A DNA stretch of 64,000 nucleotides from Sutcliffiella horikoshii (GCF_008180725.1 NZ_VTEV01000002.1:528426-592425); one strand, 5' to 3'; shown: positions 36,380 through 44,435, counted from the stretch's first letter. Notes: a model not told the origin generated them from the sequence alone. Translations and numbers: made by a program.

Positions 36380-36817
36380 ATGAAAATAGAAACGAAGTAT
36401 CATGGTTTAGTAGAGGTGCAACAAGAAGAAGTGGTAAGGTTCCCTAAGGGCCTACCGGGTTTTTTAGAGGAAAAGGAGTTTACGGTTATTCCGTTTTCGG
36501 AGGACGGAATGTTTTATATTTTACAATCGGTCCAGACTCCTGAGCTCGGATTTGTCATGACCAATCCATTCACATTCTACCCTGATTATGATTTTAACTT
36601 GGAGAACCAATCAGTAGAAGCTCTCGAACTGGATTCTGCTGAAGATGTATCTGTCTATTCAGTTTTGACAATGGCAGACCCGTTCCATCTTACAACTGCC
36701 AACTTGCAGGCTCCTGTTGTTGTGAACGTGAAAAAGAAGCTAGGAAAGCAAGTGATTCTAACAGGAAGCTCATATCAAACGAAGCACAAACTATTTCCGG
36801 AAACTATTGCAAAATAG
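36380..36817 (+). CDS. fliW: Flagellar assembly factor FliW
   Basis: 145 residues. ETKYHGLVEVQQEEVVRFPKGLPGF at the start and the SVYSVLTMADPF segment mark the family. FliW binds CsrA and also flagellin; when flagellin is exported FliW is freed and sequesters CsrA, which releases translation of hag. It is directly upstream of csrA (15-bp gap) and two genes upstream of hag, the standard module. Confidence 0.95.
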   Translation: MKIETKYHGLVEVQQEEVVRFPKGLPGFLEEKEFTVIPFSEDGMFYILQSVQTPELGFVMTNPFTFYPDYDFNLENQSVEALELDSAEDVSVYSVLTMADPFHLTTANLQAPVVVNVKKKLGKQVILTGSSYQTKHKLFPETIAK

Positions 36818-36832
36818 AGAGGAGGAGACCGC

Positions 36833-37060
36833 ATGCTAGTACTAACCCGTAAAAAAGATGAAGCTATAAAGATTGGCGATGACATCGAGATTACCGTTCT
36901 CAGTATTAATGGTGACCAAGTAAAGCTCGGCATTCAAGCACCCAAGCATATTGAGATACATAGAAAAGAAATCTACCTTTCCATCCAAGAGGAAAACAAC
37001 GCAGCATCCCACTCCTCTCTTGATCTACTGCAAGCTTTAAGCAGCCAACTAAAAAAATAA
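36833..37060 (+). CDS. csrA: Carbon storage/translation regulator CsrA
   Basis: 75 residues; [20 protein letters not shown] and [19 protein letters not shown] are the diagnostic RNA-binding strands. The dimer binds GGA motifs in the hag leader and blocks the ribosome binding site. A matching GGA hairpin is present in the leader of the next gene (37181-37206). RBS GAGAGGAGG. The long C-terminal tail (about 20 residues) is typical of the Bacillus FliW-type CsrA. Confidence 0.95.
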   Translation: MLVLTRKKDEAIKIGDDIEITVLSINGDQVKLGIQAPKHIEIHRKEIYLSIQEENNAASHSSLDLLQALSSQLKK

Positions 37061-37091
37061 TACAAACTGTAAAAAATTCTCTCTCACCCTA

Positions 37092-37118
37092 TTAACAGTT
37101 GTCGAGACAGGTCGATAT
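37092..37118 (+). promoter_or_regulatory. Sigma-D promoter of hag
   Basis: TTAA (37092-37095), 15 bp, GTCGATAT (37111-37118), 7 of 8 to the -10 consensus. About 110 nt of leader follow before the start codon. Confidence 0.75.
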
Positions 37119-37180
37119 AAAACATGTAAGCAAATAGAATCAAAAGGCGGCCGACTTTTGACCTATCTGCAAATCTACCA

Positions 37181-37223
37181 CCGATTACACAAGGACGTGA
37201 AATCGGCGACAACTCAAGGAGGA
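37181..37223 (+). promoter_or_regulatory. CsrA binding sites in the hag leader
   Basis: CCGATT (37181-37186) pairs with AATCGG (37201-37206), and the inner CAC/GTG (37188-37190/37196-37198) presents the loop AAGGAC. This is a classic CsrA site in a hairpin. The second GGA is in the ribosome binding site CAAGGAGGA at 37215-37223. Confidence 0.7.
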
Positions 37224-37231
37224 AAAATGTA

Positions 37232-38718
37232 ATGAGAATTAATCACAATATTGCTGCGTTGAACACGCACCGTCAGTTAAACAGTGCTACTGCAGGTCAA
37301 ATGAAGTCTATGGAGAAATTATCTTCTGGTTTACGTATTAACCGTGCTGGGGATGACGCAGCTGGTCTTGCAATCTCAGAAAAAATGCGTGCTCAGGTTC
37401 GTGGTTTGGATCAAGCTTCTCGAAATGCACAAGACGGTATTTCATTAATTCAAACTGCTGAAGGTGCACTAAACGAGACACATGACATCCTTCAACGCAT
37501 GCGTGAATTGTCAGTTCAATCAGCTAACGAAACTAACACAGCTGATGACAGAGGTGCATTAGACAAAGAATTCCAACAATTGAAAAATGAAGTTACACGA
37601 ATTGCAGACCAAACGCAATTTAATACTAAAACATTATTAAAAGGCGGTTTTGGTGCTACTTCAACTGCGGGTGCTGAAATTGTTGCAGCATCAGGTGTGA
37701 CGGACTACAATGTTGGTGGATCAGGTGTAGGAGATATCGTTTTAACCTCAGCAGCAGGTACAAACTCTGGAGTTATGCTAACTGCAACGTTTACAGATGC
37801 AGCTGGTAATTCAACAACTCAAGTTTTAGATGATGTAGCAGTACCTACAGGTACAGATTCTAATACAATCAGCTTCGATAAGCTTGGATTCTCTTTTACA
37901 GCAAACAACGCCTTAGCTTCTGGTAGTTTTGGTGGAGGTGCTGATAGTACAATTACAGTAAGTGCTACTGCAGCAAAATTCCAAATAGGTGCAAACAAAG
38001 ATCAAACGATTGACTTATCTATAAACAATATGGATGCTAATGCATTAGGGGTTTCCGGAAATGATATTCTTTCAAAAGATAAAGCTCAAGCTTCAGTTGA
38101 AGCTTTGGATAATGCAATAAAGTCTGTTTCTACTGAAAGAGCAAATTTAGGTTCTGTGCAAAATAGACTTGAGCACACTATCAACAACCTTAACACATCT
38201 TCTGAAAACTTAACTGCTGCAGAATCACGTGTACGTGACGTTGATTATGTTTTAGCTGCCTAAGCAGCAACAAGCACAGTCGTCCTAACTGGTAACGGTT
38301 AGCGATTATTATCGGGTGAATTGCTGGGAACCCATGAGAGCTTTTCTTGCCACAACGTAGTCGGAAACGGCAGACGTGAGGGTCAAAAAAAGAAAAGATT
38401 TGGCAATCAGCAGCCAAGCTCCTGTTTCGAAAGGATGGAGAAGGTTCAACGACTAGGATAAACCATCTAAGGCGTAAGCTAAGGTGATGAAATCCATAGG
38501 TGAAACAGTGGCCATCAGCACTGTGAATCCGAAGTGCCCGACCCCTACAAATATATGAGGGTGAAGATATAGTCTAGTCATTTATGAAAGTAAATGTTCG
38601 CACGATGGCGAAAGAAATGATGGATCAAACAAAGAATTCTATTCTTGCTCAAGCTGCTCAAGCTATGCTAGCTCAAGCTAACCAGCAACCTCAGGGAGTT
38701 TTACAACTTCTTCGTTAA
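37232..38718 (+). CDS. hag: Flagellin Hag, two exons (37232-38245 and 38605-38718)
   Basis: Main filament protein. Exon 1 encodes 338 residues: MRINHNIAALNTHRQLNSA, LSSGLRINRAGDDAAGLAIS, and up to AAESRVRDVD. Reading on gives five alien residues (YVLAA) and a stop at 38261. The missing conserved end, MAKEMMDQTKNSILAQAAQ to QGVLQLLR, is encoded at 38605-38715. Joining D338 (GAT, ends 38245) to ATG 38605 restores an ordinary flagellin of 375 residues. The intervening 359 nt are a group I intron. Without splicing the protein would lack the C-terminal D0 helix needed for export and polymerisation. Transcribed from a sigma-D promoter and controlled by CsrA. A terminator follows exon 2. Confidence 0.93.
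38246..38604 (+). ncRNA. Group I self-splicing intron in hag
   Basis: 359 nt. All four conserved core elements are present in order: P, AATTGCTGGGAA (38319-38330); Q, AATCAGCAGCC (38405-38415); R, GTTCAACGACTAGG (38444-38457); S, AAGATATAGTCT (38564-38575). P4 forms by GCTG/CAGC, and P7 by GACTA (38451-38455) with TAGTC (38570-38574). The 5' exon ends in T and the intron ends in G, as required. GCTGC ctaa GCAGC (38255-38268) can extend the P1 region. GTCG at 38279 is a candidate guide that pairs with the exon end with a terminal G-U. No open frame lies inside. Group I introns in flagellin genes have been reported from thermophilic Bacillaceae. Confidence 0.93.
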
Positions 38719-38731
38719 TAATATCTTTAAG

Positions 38732-38763
38732 AGAGACTCTAGTTTTACTAGGGTCTCTTTTAT
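38732..38763 (+). terminator. Terminator after hag
   Basis: AGAGACTCTAGT (38732-38743) pairs with ACTAGGGTCTCT (38747-38758) with one wobble, followed by T-rich sequence. Confidence 0.85.
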
Positions 38764-38835
38764 CATAAGGAGAAGGGTTCCTTAGGATGGCAACTTTAAT
38801 TCGGCAAGCCAACTTACCTATGAGATAACCAATAG

Positions 38836-39825
38836 TTACCAATTTTGCGAATTTTGTCTATTAAATGGACTCTTTTGCTCGTATAAATAACAAAGCCACA
38901 CAATTTGACTATTGGTTATACCAAGCAATTTCCGAATAAAGTGCATCTTATTAAGTGATGCCTGGTTAATTCGGATTTGATATCCTTTAGTGTTATTTTT
39001 TCTAGTTGCTAAGACTCTTTGAAAGTCGACTGATTTATAAAATTTAACTAGGTTGTCCCTTGAAGTTAATTCTTTTTGGATATGTGGTAGGGATTCTAGT
39101 AATGAATTTATATATTTCGTAGGATGCTTTATATCAATAGAACTAGGAAGATAAACAGTTGTGCGTTTATGTAGTGGTTGAGGTGGAATAGGAAGTTGTA
39201 TTGCTAATGTTTTTCGACTCATGCTTTGATGGATATAGGGTTCAACTAGAAATAAGAAATAGTTTATTGGAGGCTTGTTATAGAGGACTAAACGATTTTG
39301 GCCATCCAATAAAAAATGAAGTTGGAATTTATTGCTCAAAAGTTGTATTAATTTTAAATTCTCATCTTTAGAAAAAGAATCAGTAGATATAACAATTTTC
39401 TCATATGTACTTAGCTTCCGTTTAAGGTGGCCATCGTCCTGGTACCACCAGGCAAGGGCTTCTGTGTTTATAGTTTTTTCTAGTAATTCAAAAGGAATAG
39501 TTTTTTTGTTATTAGGGTACCAAATCTCTTTCAATAAATCATTTGCTGGGCATGTTTTCGATTGTATGTAGTATTTTTTTGTAAATCCCTGACCCACACG
39601 ATCATCTGTAATTTTTGAATACTTAGGCGGAGGAAGTGGCAGGAAGGTTTTAACCCTATCGTAACAGTGAAATGCCCACTGTTTGTCATGGATGGAATGT
39701 GAGAAGTAGAACCGAGGCCTTTTACCTTTTTGGAGATTTAAATTTGCATCACCAAGTAGTTTACCTGTTAAAAGTGAGACGATTTCTTTTGGTAGTATTG
39801 ATAGTAAGTTATTTATTAAATTCAA
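38836..39825 (-). CDS. LAGLIDADG homing endonuclease, free-standing, convergent to hag
   Basis: 329 residues from TTG 39825 with AAGGGGG six to ten nt upstream. Two LAGLIDADG helices are visible: LLTGKLLGDANL (about residues 18-29) and ALAWWYQDDGHL (about 129-140), each ending in the acidic metal-binding residue. The layout fits the LAGLIDADG_2 (PF03161) group. A C-terminal part (KMHFIRKLLGITNSQIVWLC) may help bind DNA. It cuts a long asymmetric DNA site to start copying of an intron or of itself. It is not inside the intron but 118 bp after hag exon 2 on the other strand, so it may act in trans on intronless hag alleles. The gene is AT-rich and interrupts the usual hag-flaG order. Target not shown. 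Confidence 0.88.
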   Translation of the reverse strand: MNLINNLLSILPKEIVSLLTGKLLGDANLNLQKGKRPRFYFSHSIHDKQWAFHCYDRVKTFLPLPPPKYSKITDDRVGQGFTKKYYIQSKTCPANDLLKEIWYPNNKKTIPFELLEKTINTEALAWWYQDDGHLKRKLSTYEKIVISTDSFSKDENLKLIQLLSNKFQLHFLLDGQNRLVLYNKPPINYFLFLVEPYIHQSMSRKTLAIQLPIPPQPLHKRTTVYLPSSIDIKHPTKYINSLLESLPHIQKELTSRDNLVKFYKSVDFQRVLATRKNNTKGYQIRINQASLNKMHFIRKLLGITNSQIVWLCYLYEQKSPFNRQNSQNW

Positions 39826-39917
39826 CTTTATCCCCCTTACAAATTTTTAAATCCTCTTTTTCTATATACCCTCAAAAATTATAAAACTAACTCATTTATA
39901 TATTTTAACCGATTCAC

Positions 39918-39944
39918 TTTATAACTCTTCTTACCTACCGATAT
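39918..39944 (+). promoter_or_regulatory. Possible sigma-D promoter of flaG-fliD
   Basis: ACCGATAT (39937-39944) matches 7 of 8 of the sigma-D -10. The -35 at N15 is TTTA, a weak match to TAAA. Confidence 0.45.
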
Positions 39945-39980
39945 TACTACTAGAGAACACATTTCACGGAGGGGACCCGT

Positions 39981-40328
39981 ATGCACATTTCGCCAATTGG
40001 AGGCGGCAGCTTAGATTCCACAACTAGAACGCAAGCTCAAGGAACAGTTTCAACTAAAGTAGATGTATCAATTATGGAAACGAAGCAGACTCATCCGGAA
40101 CAGAGCAGAAAACAGATGGAACAAATCGTCGACGGCATGAACGATTTTATGAAGCCGATGAATGTGTCTGTGCGGTTTGAGCTGCATGATGAGTTGAATG
40201 AGTATTATGTGACGGTGGTGGATGTTGCCACTGATGAGGTGATACGGGAGATTCCTTCCAAGAAGTTTTTAGATATGTATGCGGCGATGACCGAGTATAT
40301 GGGGTTGTTTGTTGATAAAAAGATTTAG
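39981..40328 (+). CDS. flaG: FlaG family flagellar protein
   Basis: 115 residues. The C-terminal half has the FlaG pattern: VRFELHDELNEYYVTVVDVATDEVIREIPSKKFLD. The N-terminus is low-complexity (Gly/Thr/Gln). FlaG (YvyC) influences filament length in some bacteria and always lies before fliD. GGAGGGG precedes ATG 39981. It follows the homing endonuclease insertion and starts the flaG-fliD-fliS-fliT group, 12 bp before fliD. Confidence 0.88.
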   Translation: MHISPIGGGSLDSTTRTQAQGTVSTKVDVSIMETKQTHPEQSRKQMEQIVDGMNDFMKPMNVSVRFELHDELNEYYVTVVDVATDEVIREIPSKKFLDMYAAMTEYMGLFVDKKI

Positions 40329-40340
40329 GTGGTGAAGGAT

Positions 40341-42107
40341 ATGCGCTTAACTGGATTTCAGAGTGGGTTGGACATTAATCAGATGGTCAGTGATTTGATG
40401 AAGGCCCAGCGTATGCCAATGAATAAACTGACACAGCAGAAGCAGTTGCTGGAATGGAAACGGGACGATTATCGGGAGACGAATAGATTATTGAATGATT
40501 TTCGTAATCTTTCTTTTGATATGACCTTGCAGAGAACTTACTCACAGAAGACCGTAACTTCTACAAATGATAAAGTTTCAGCTACCGCAAGTTCGTCTGC
40601 TTCCAATGTTTCGTATACACTTTCCGATGTGCAGATTGCAAAAGTTGCTACCAATTCCTCCACTTCATCCGCCATGAAGGATAGTAACACTAAATTAGAT
40701 GTAACTACTAGTATCTGGGAGCAACGAGATAAGTTTGGTAGCTTTCAGACGAAAACAGTAACAGACGCTGCTGTAGCTAATGGGGAATCTACATTTACTT
40801 TAGGTGGGAAAGTGGATGGTAGCAGTTTAGATACTATTACTGTGAGAATGGCAGACGGATCTACGCTAGTTGATTACGAGATCATTACCAGCTCAGTAGG
40901 TGACATTGTTGGAAACCAAGTTTACCTAAATGAAGAGACAGGGGAATTCACTTTTGCATCTGCTTTTACGGAGGATGTAACAGTAGATCCAATAAATGTT
41001 GCTGCATTTGACTTTGAGTTTAAGATCACAACATATAACCAAGCGGGAGAAGCGGTACCACAAGTATTCTCTTTTAATGGCGATCAGACCATGAGTGATA
41101 TTGTAAATGAAATCAACAATTCTGACCTTGGCTTAACTGCTTTTTATGATGAATTTAAAGGTGGATTGGTGGTTGCAAAAAGAGAAGCTGGTTCCTTTAA
41201 CCCCTCGGCTACTGGGAAGGAAATTGAATTTGAAGGTGATTTTTTAACTGGTGTCATGAATCTAGACCAATCGACAGAAACTGGTGGGACACCTGCTACC
41301 GTAACTATCAATGGAGTTGTTACGGAAAGGAATTCCAACACCTTTACGATTAATGGCGTCACTTTCACCTTAAAAGAAGATATGCCTGGTCAATCTGCTG
41401 TCATCAACGTAGCAAATGATACGGACCAAACGTTTGATGCAGTAAAAAATTACATTACAAAATATAATGAATTGATTGAAAAAATTAATGAAAAAACTGG
41501 CGAGCCTGTTTATCGTGAGTATAAGCCGCTGTCAGATGAAGAAAAAGAAGCGTTGTCAGAAAAACAGATTGAACAGTGGGAAGAGAAAGCTAGAAGCGGT
41601 CTGTTAAGAAATGATTCCATATTAACTTCTGGTCTAGGTAAAATGAGATCTGCTTTGTATGAGTCCGTGTCAGGTTTAACGGGGCAATATGATCAGCTAG
41701 CACAACTCGGAATCACAACTAGCTCTAATTACCGTGATAAAGGAAAGCTTATTATCGATGAGGATAAACTGAAGGCTGCCATTGCTAATGACCCTAATTC
41801 TGTCATGCAAATGTTTACCTCAAATGGTGAAAACGGATCTGACCTGGGAATAGCTCGGAAGCTACGTGACGCTGCCGAATCCACTATAAAAGGTATCGAA
41901 GTCAGAGCGGGCAACGCAACCCGTACTGCCCAGCAATTCACCATCGGTCGTGAACTATTAAACGTTGACCAGCGTATCTCTGCATTTGAACGAAGAATGC
42001 AAACAGTGGAAGATCGCTACTGGCGTCAATTCACCGCAATGGAAAAAGCAATCGGACAATCAAACCAACAATCCACGCAATTAATGAGTCAATTTTTCAG
42101 TGGCTGA
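40341..42107 (+). CDS. fliD: Flagellar cap protein FliD
   Basis: 588 residues from ATG 40341 (AGGTGGTG 6 nt upstream; the frame opens at GTG 40329). N-terminal RLTGFQSGLDINQMVSDLMKAQ and the C-terminal coiled end (ERRMQTVEDRYWRQFTAMEKAI) are typical. The cap helps flagellin monomers fold at the filament tip. It is about 90 residues longer than the B. subtilis protein (498), with the added length in the variable middle (about 110-330). fliS follows after 19 bp. Confidence 0.95.
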   Translation: MRLTGFQSGLDINQMVSDLMKAQRMPMNKLTQQKQLLEWKRDDYRETNRLLNDFRNLSFDMTLQRTYSQKTVTSTNDKVSATASSSASNVSYTLSDVQIAKVATNSSTSSAMKDSNTKLDVTTSIWEQRDKFGSFQTKTVTDAAVANGESTFTLGGKVDGSSLDTITVRMADGSTLVDYEIITSSVGDIVGNQVYLNEETGEFTFASAFTEDVTVDPINVAAFDFEFKITTYNQAGEAVPQVFSFNGDQTMSDIVNEINNSDLGLTAFYDEFKGGLVVAKREAGSFNPSATGKEIEFEGDFLTGVMNLDQSTETGGTPATVTINGVVTERNSNTFTINGVTFTLKEDMPGQSAVINVANDTDQTFDAVKNYITKYNELIEKINEKTGEPVYREYKPLSDEEKEALSEKQIEQWEEKARSGLLRNDSILTSGLGKMRSALYESVSGLTGQYDQLAQLGITTSSNYRDKGKLIIDEDKLKAAIANDPNSVMQMFTSNGENGSDLGIARKLRDAAESTIKGIEVRAGNATRTAQQFTIGRELLNVDQRISAFERRMQTVEDRYWRQFTAMEKAIGQSNQQSTQLMSQFFSG

Positions 42108-42126
42108 TAACAAGGAGTGAACAACC

Positions 42127-42528
42127 ATGGCAATGAAGAATCCCTACCAAGCCTACCAGCAAAATTCCGTCAACACTGCTACGCCTGGTGAGTTGACGTT
42201 GATGCTTTACAACGGAGCTATCAAGTTTATGAAGCTTGCTAAAAAGGGAATGGAAGACAAGGATATTGAAATGAAAAACACGAACCTGATCAAGGCACAG
42301 AAAATTGTTCAGGAATTGATGGTGACATTGGATACAAGCCATGATGTGGGAAAATCGATGATGACGATGTACGATTATATGAACCGTCGTCTGATTGATG
42401 CGAATCTGAAGAATGATTCTTCAATTGTGGACGAAGTGGAAGGTCATATGATGGAGTTCCGTGATGCTTGGAAACAGGTTATTCAATCAAGTCGCCAGCA
42501 AGCATTTGCTCAAGGTGGACAGGCGTAA
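42127..42528 (+). CDS. fliS: Flagellin export chaperone FliS
   Basis: 133 residues. NPYQAYQQNSVNTATPGELTLMLYNGAIKFM is the family signature, followed by helical bundle segments and YDYMNRRLIDANLKND. FliS binds the C-terminal helix of flagellin, that is, the part encoded here by hag exon 2, and prevents early polymerisation. AAGGAG precedes ATG 42127. The stop overlaps the fliT start (TAATG). Confidence 0.95.
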   Translation: MAMKNPYQAYQQNSVNTATPGELTLMLYNGAIKFMKLAKKGMEDKDIEMKNTNLIKAQKIVQELMVTLDTSHDVGKSMMTMYDYMNRRLIDANLKNDSSIVDEVEGHMMEFRDAWKQVIQSSRQQAFAQGGQA

Positions 42529-42881
42529 TGAACGTCGTTGAAAACCTGGATAAAGTCACTACTCACCTTTTGACGTTACTAGATGGACCTTTACCAGCCG
42601 AAGAGAGCCGGGACGCATTTTTGGAAGAGATAGATAAAGTATTGCAGATCAGAGATTCTTTGCTTCAACGGCTTGCTCCACCTTTTTCAGAAGCAGAAAT
42701 GGCACTCGGTCAAAAGGTGGCCGTTGCCAGTCAACAGGTAACCCCGAAGCTGGAAATGTTTCATAAACAGTTAAAGCAAGAGTGGGCCCAAATCCAGCAG
42801 TCCAAAAAGACTGCCAAGGCATATGGGCAAGCATACAACTCTCCGACAGCAGACGGAATGTATTATGACAAAAGAAACTAG
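42528..42881 (+). CDS. fliT: FliT family flagellar chaperone
   Basis: 117 residues from ATG 42528, which overlaps the fliS stop; the frame alone would extend to 42468 inside fliS. Helical protein ending with YNSPTADGMYYDKRN, like B. subtilis FliT. It is thought to be the chaperone of FliD. Reading coupled to fliS. A small unknown gene follows after 9 bp. Confidence 0.85.
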   Translation: MNVVENLDKVTTHLLTLLDGPLPAEESRDAFLEEIDKVLQIRDSLLQRLAPPFSEAEMALGQKVAVASQQVTPKLEMFHKQLKQEWAQIQQSKKTAKAYGQAYNSPTADGMYYDKRN

Positions 42882-42890
42882 GTGTACAGG

Positions 42891-43277
42891 ATGGCGGATT
42901 TGACTGAAGGTGAATTTTACTTATTAAAGAAATATAATGCTCTGCTAGAGACGGTAGAAGAAGCTTTCGACTATTTGAGCGACGATAACCGTAATGCCTC
43001 TACACCTGTAACGCGCCAAATGGTGCTGGACAGTTACGAGGCAATCGGTAAAATTGCAGAAGCGCACGTGAATCTCGTCCTTCTTTTTGAAAAAAACGAA
43101 GAAGCCCTTCAGATTATTGCCCAATTTGGCGACCTGGTAGATGAACTAGAACAAATCGGCCATTTCGAACAAAATAACGCTCCTGAAAAAGAAGCATTAC
43201 AAACCTATATCAAACCAGCATACGAAACCTGGAAAAACCAAATCCAACACCATATCCTCCCCTACATCGCCCACTAA
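42891..43277 (+). CDS. Hypothetical helical protein at the end of the fliD operon
   Basis: 128 residues from ATG 42891 (AGGTG upstream; frame opens at GTG 42882). Wholly helical by pattern (LKKYNALLETVEEAFDYL, YEAIGKIAEAHVNLVLLF), acidic, no signal peptide. I do not recognise a family. Position directly after fliT and before a terminator suggests a flagellar chaperone or regulator. It is not in the well-known B. subtilis order (fliT followed by yvyD/hpf). Confidence 0.72.
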   Translation: MADLTEGEFYLLKKYNALLETVEEAFDYLSDDNRNASTPVTRQMVLDSYEAIGKIAEAHVNLVLLFEKNEEALQIIAQFGDLVDELEQIGHFEQNNAPEKEALQTYIKPAYETWKNQIQHHILPYIAH

Positions 43278-43309
43278 CCTTCCAAGAAAATTTATTTTGG
43301 AGGGTTTTT
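43277..43309 (+). terminator. Terminator of the fliD operon
   Basis: ACCTTCCAA (43277-43285) pairs with TTGGAGGGT (43297-43305), then T-rich sequence. Confidence 0.75.
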
Positions 43310-43355
43310 ATTATTTCATTTAGTGAAAGGGATTAATAAGTACATGCAAATCCCC

Positions 43356-43482
43356 CTGTTTCCTGCAGTGCAGGGTGTTCGACTCCAGCGGGGGAGAAAA
43401 GGTTGGTTGAGACCCCGCAACGAAGTGAGGAGGCTCAAGCACCTTCCCGCGGAAAGCGAACACCCGGAACGAAAGGAAACAG
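43356..43482. repeat. 127-bp palindromic dispersed repeat
   Basis: Nested inverted repeats: CTGTTTCCT (43356-43364) with AGGAAACAG (43474-43482), and GGTGTTCG (43374-43381) with CGAACACC (43457-43464). The centre has GACCCCGCAACGAAGTGAGG, a GC-rich core seen in many Bacillaceae spacers. No coding frame with a ribosome binding site. Confidence 0.8.
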
Positions 43483-43602
43483 AAGTTAAAGAGAATTCTT
43501 CAAATTTTCATGAAAGTTTTTTTATCCCCCCGCATATACTTGTTTCACCCCACTAGAACAAGCCAAACTCACCACTTCACAAATTCTTAACAAATCTTTT
43601 AC

Positions 43603-43628
43603 GTTTAGGCAGGAATTCTGTTGGGTAT
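43603..43628 (+). promoter_or_regulatory. Sigma-B-type promoter of hpf
   Basis: GTTTAG (43603-43608), 14 bp, GGGTAT (43623-43628), close to the sigma-B consensus GTTTAA-N12-14-GGGTAT. B. subtilis yvyD/hpf is known to be sigma-B and sigma-H controlled. A leader hairpin CCTTTCTT/AAGAAAGG (43667-43674/43682-43689) follows. Confidence 0.75.
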
Positions 43629-43754
43629 TGTAGAAATATGTTTACATAAGCTTCACGCAAGCTTAACCTTTCTTTCATCTTAAGAAAGGAAATGTAGGCA
43701 GATTGTTTGGACGCATGATAAATCCAAACAGGAACAAAAGGAGGAGTTCGATTT

Positions 43755-44315
43755 ATGAAGTACAACGTACGCGGTGAAAACATTGAGGTAACTCCAGCAA
43801 TCCGAGATTATGTAGAAAATAAGATCGGAAAGATTGAACGCTATTTTGATTCCACAGACAATGCAGAATGCAAAGTGAATCTGAAAGTCTACAACAACCA
43901 ACAAAAAATTGAAGTGACCATTCCTATGACAGGCCTAGTGTTACGTGCAGAAGAAAGTCACGATGATCTCTATGCAGCGATAGACCTTGTCGTAGATAAA
44001 CTAGAGCGACAAATTAGAAAACATAAGACAAAGGTCAACCGTAAACTACGTGATACTGGTTCACCTAAATACTTATTTAACGAAGTGATTGATAACGGCG
44101 CACCAGCTAATGTGGCAGTGCAGGATGAAGAAGATGAAGCGGACTTGGTTCGTACAAAGCGTTATAACTTAAAGCCGATGGACAGCGAAGAAGCAATCTT
44201 GCAGATGAACCTACTCGGCCATAACTTCTTCGTATTTTTAAACGCTGCGACAAATGAAACGAATGTCGTGTATAAGCGTAACGATGGGAAATATGGATTG
44301 ATTGAGTCCTATTAA
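43755..44315 (+). CDS. hpf: Long-form ribosome hibernation promoting factor
   Basis: 186 residues, the long form. The N-terminal RNA-binding domain (YNVRGENIEVTPAIRDYVENK, with KLERQIRKHKTKVNRKLR) sits near the decoding centre; the C-terminal dimerisation domain (KPMDSEEAILQMNLLGHNFFVFLNA) links two 70S into 100S particles. Equivalent to B. subtilis YvyD. AAAGGAGG precedes the start. A sigma-B-type promoter and a leader hairpin lie upstream, and a terminator is 20 bp after the stop. Confidence 0.95.
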   Translation: MKYNVRGENIEVTPAIRDYVENKIGKIERYFDSTDNAECKVNLKVYNNQQKIEVTIPMTGLVLRAEESHDDLYAAIDLVVDKLERQIRKHKTKVNRKLRDTGSPKYLFNEVIDNGAPANVAVQDEEDEADLVRTKRYNLKPMDSEEAILQMNLLGHNFFVFLNAATNETNVVYKRNDGKYGLIESY

Positions 44316-44334
44316 TAAGTAAATACATTAAATG

Positions 44335-44364
44335 AAAGGGGTCCTATGTGGGCCTCTTTTTTTG
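44335..44364 (+). terminator. Terminator after hpf
   Basis: AAAGGGGTCC (44335-44344) pairs with GGGCCTCTTT (44350-44359) with wobbles, then further T. Confidence 0.8.
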
Positions 44365-44435
44365 TCGTAATTTCTCGGGAAATGATGCAGGTATTTGTCG
44401 GAAATTAACTCTTTCTCATTTCCCATTATGATAAA

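Noticed and set aside
37232-38263. Flagellin pseudogene truncated by a stop codon
   Set aside because: The missing C-terminus is intact 359 nt downstream and the gap has all group I intron core elements, so the gene is spliced, not broken.
38764-38835. Second intron fragment or tRNA-like sequence between hag terminator and endonuclease gene
   Set aside because: No core elements or cloverleaf could be found in these 72 bp.
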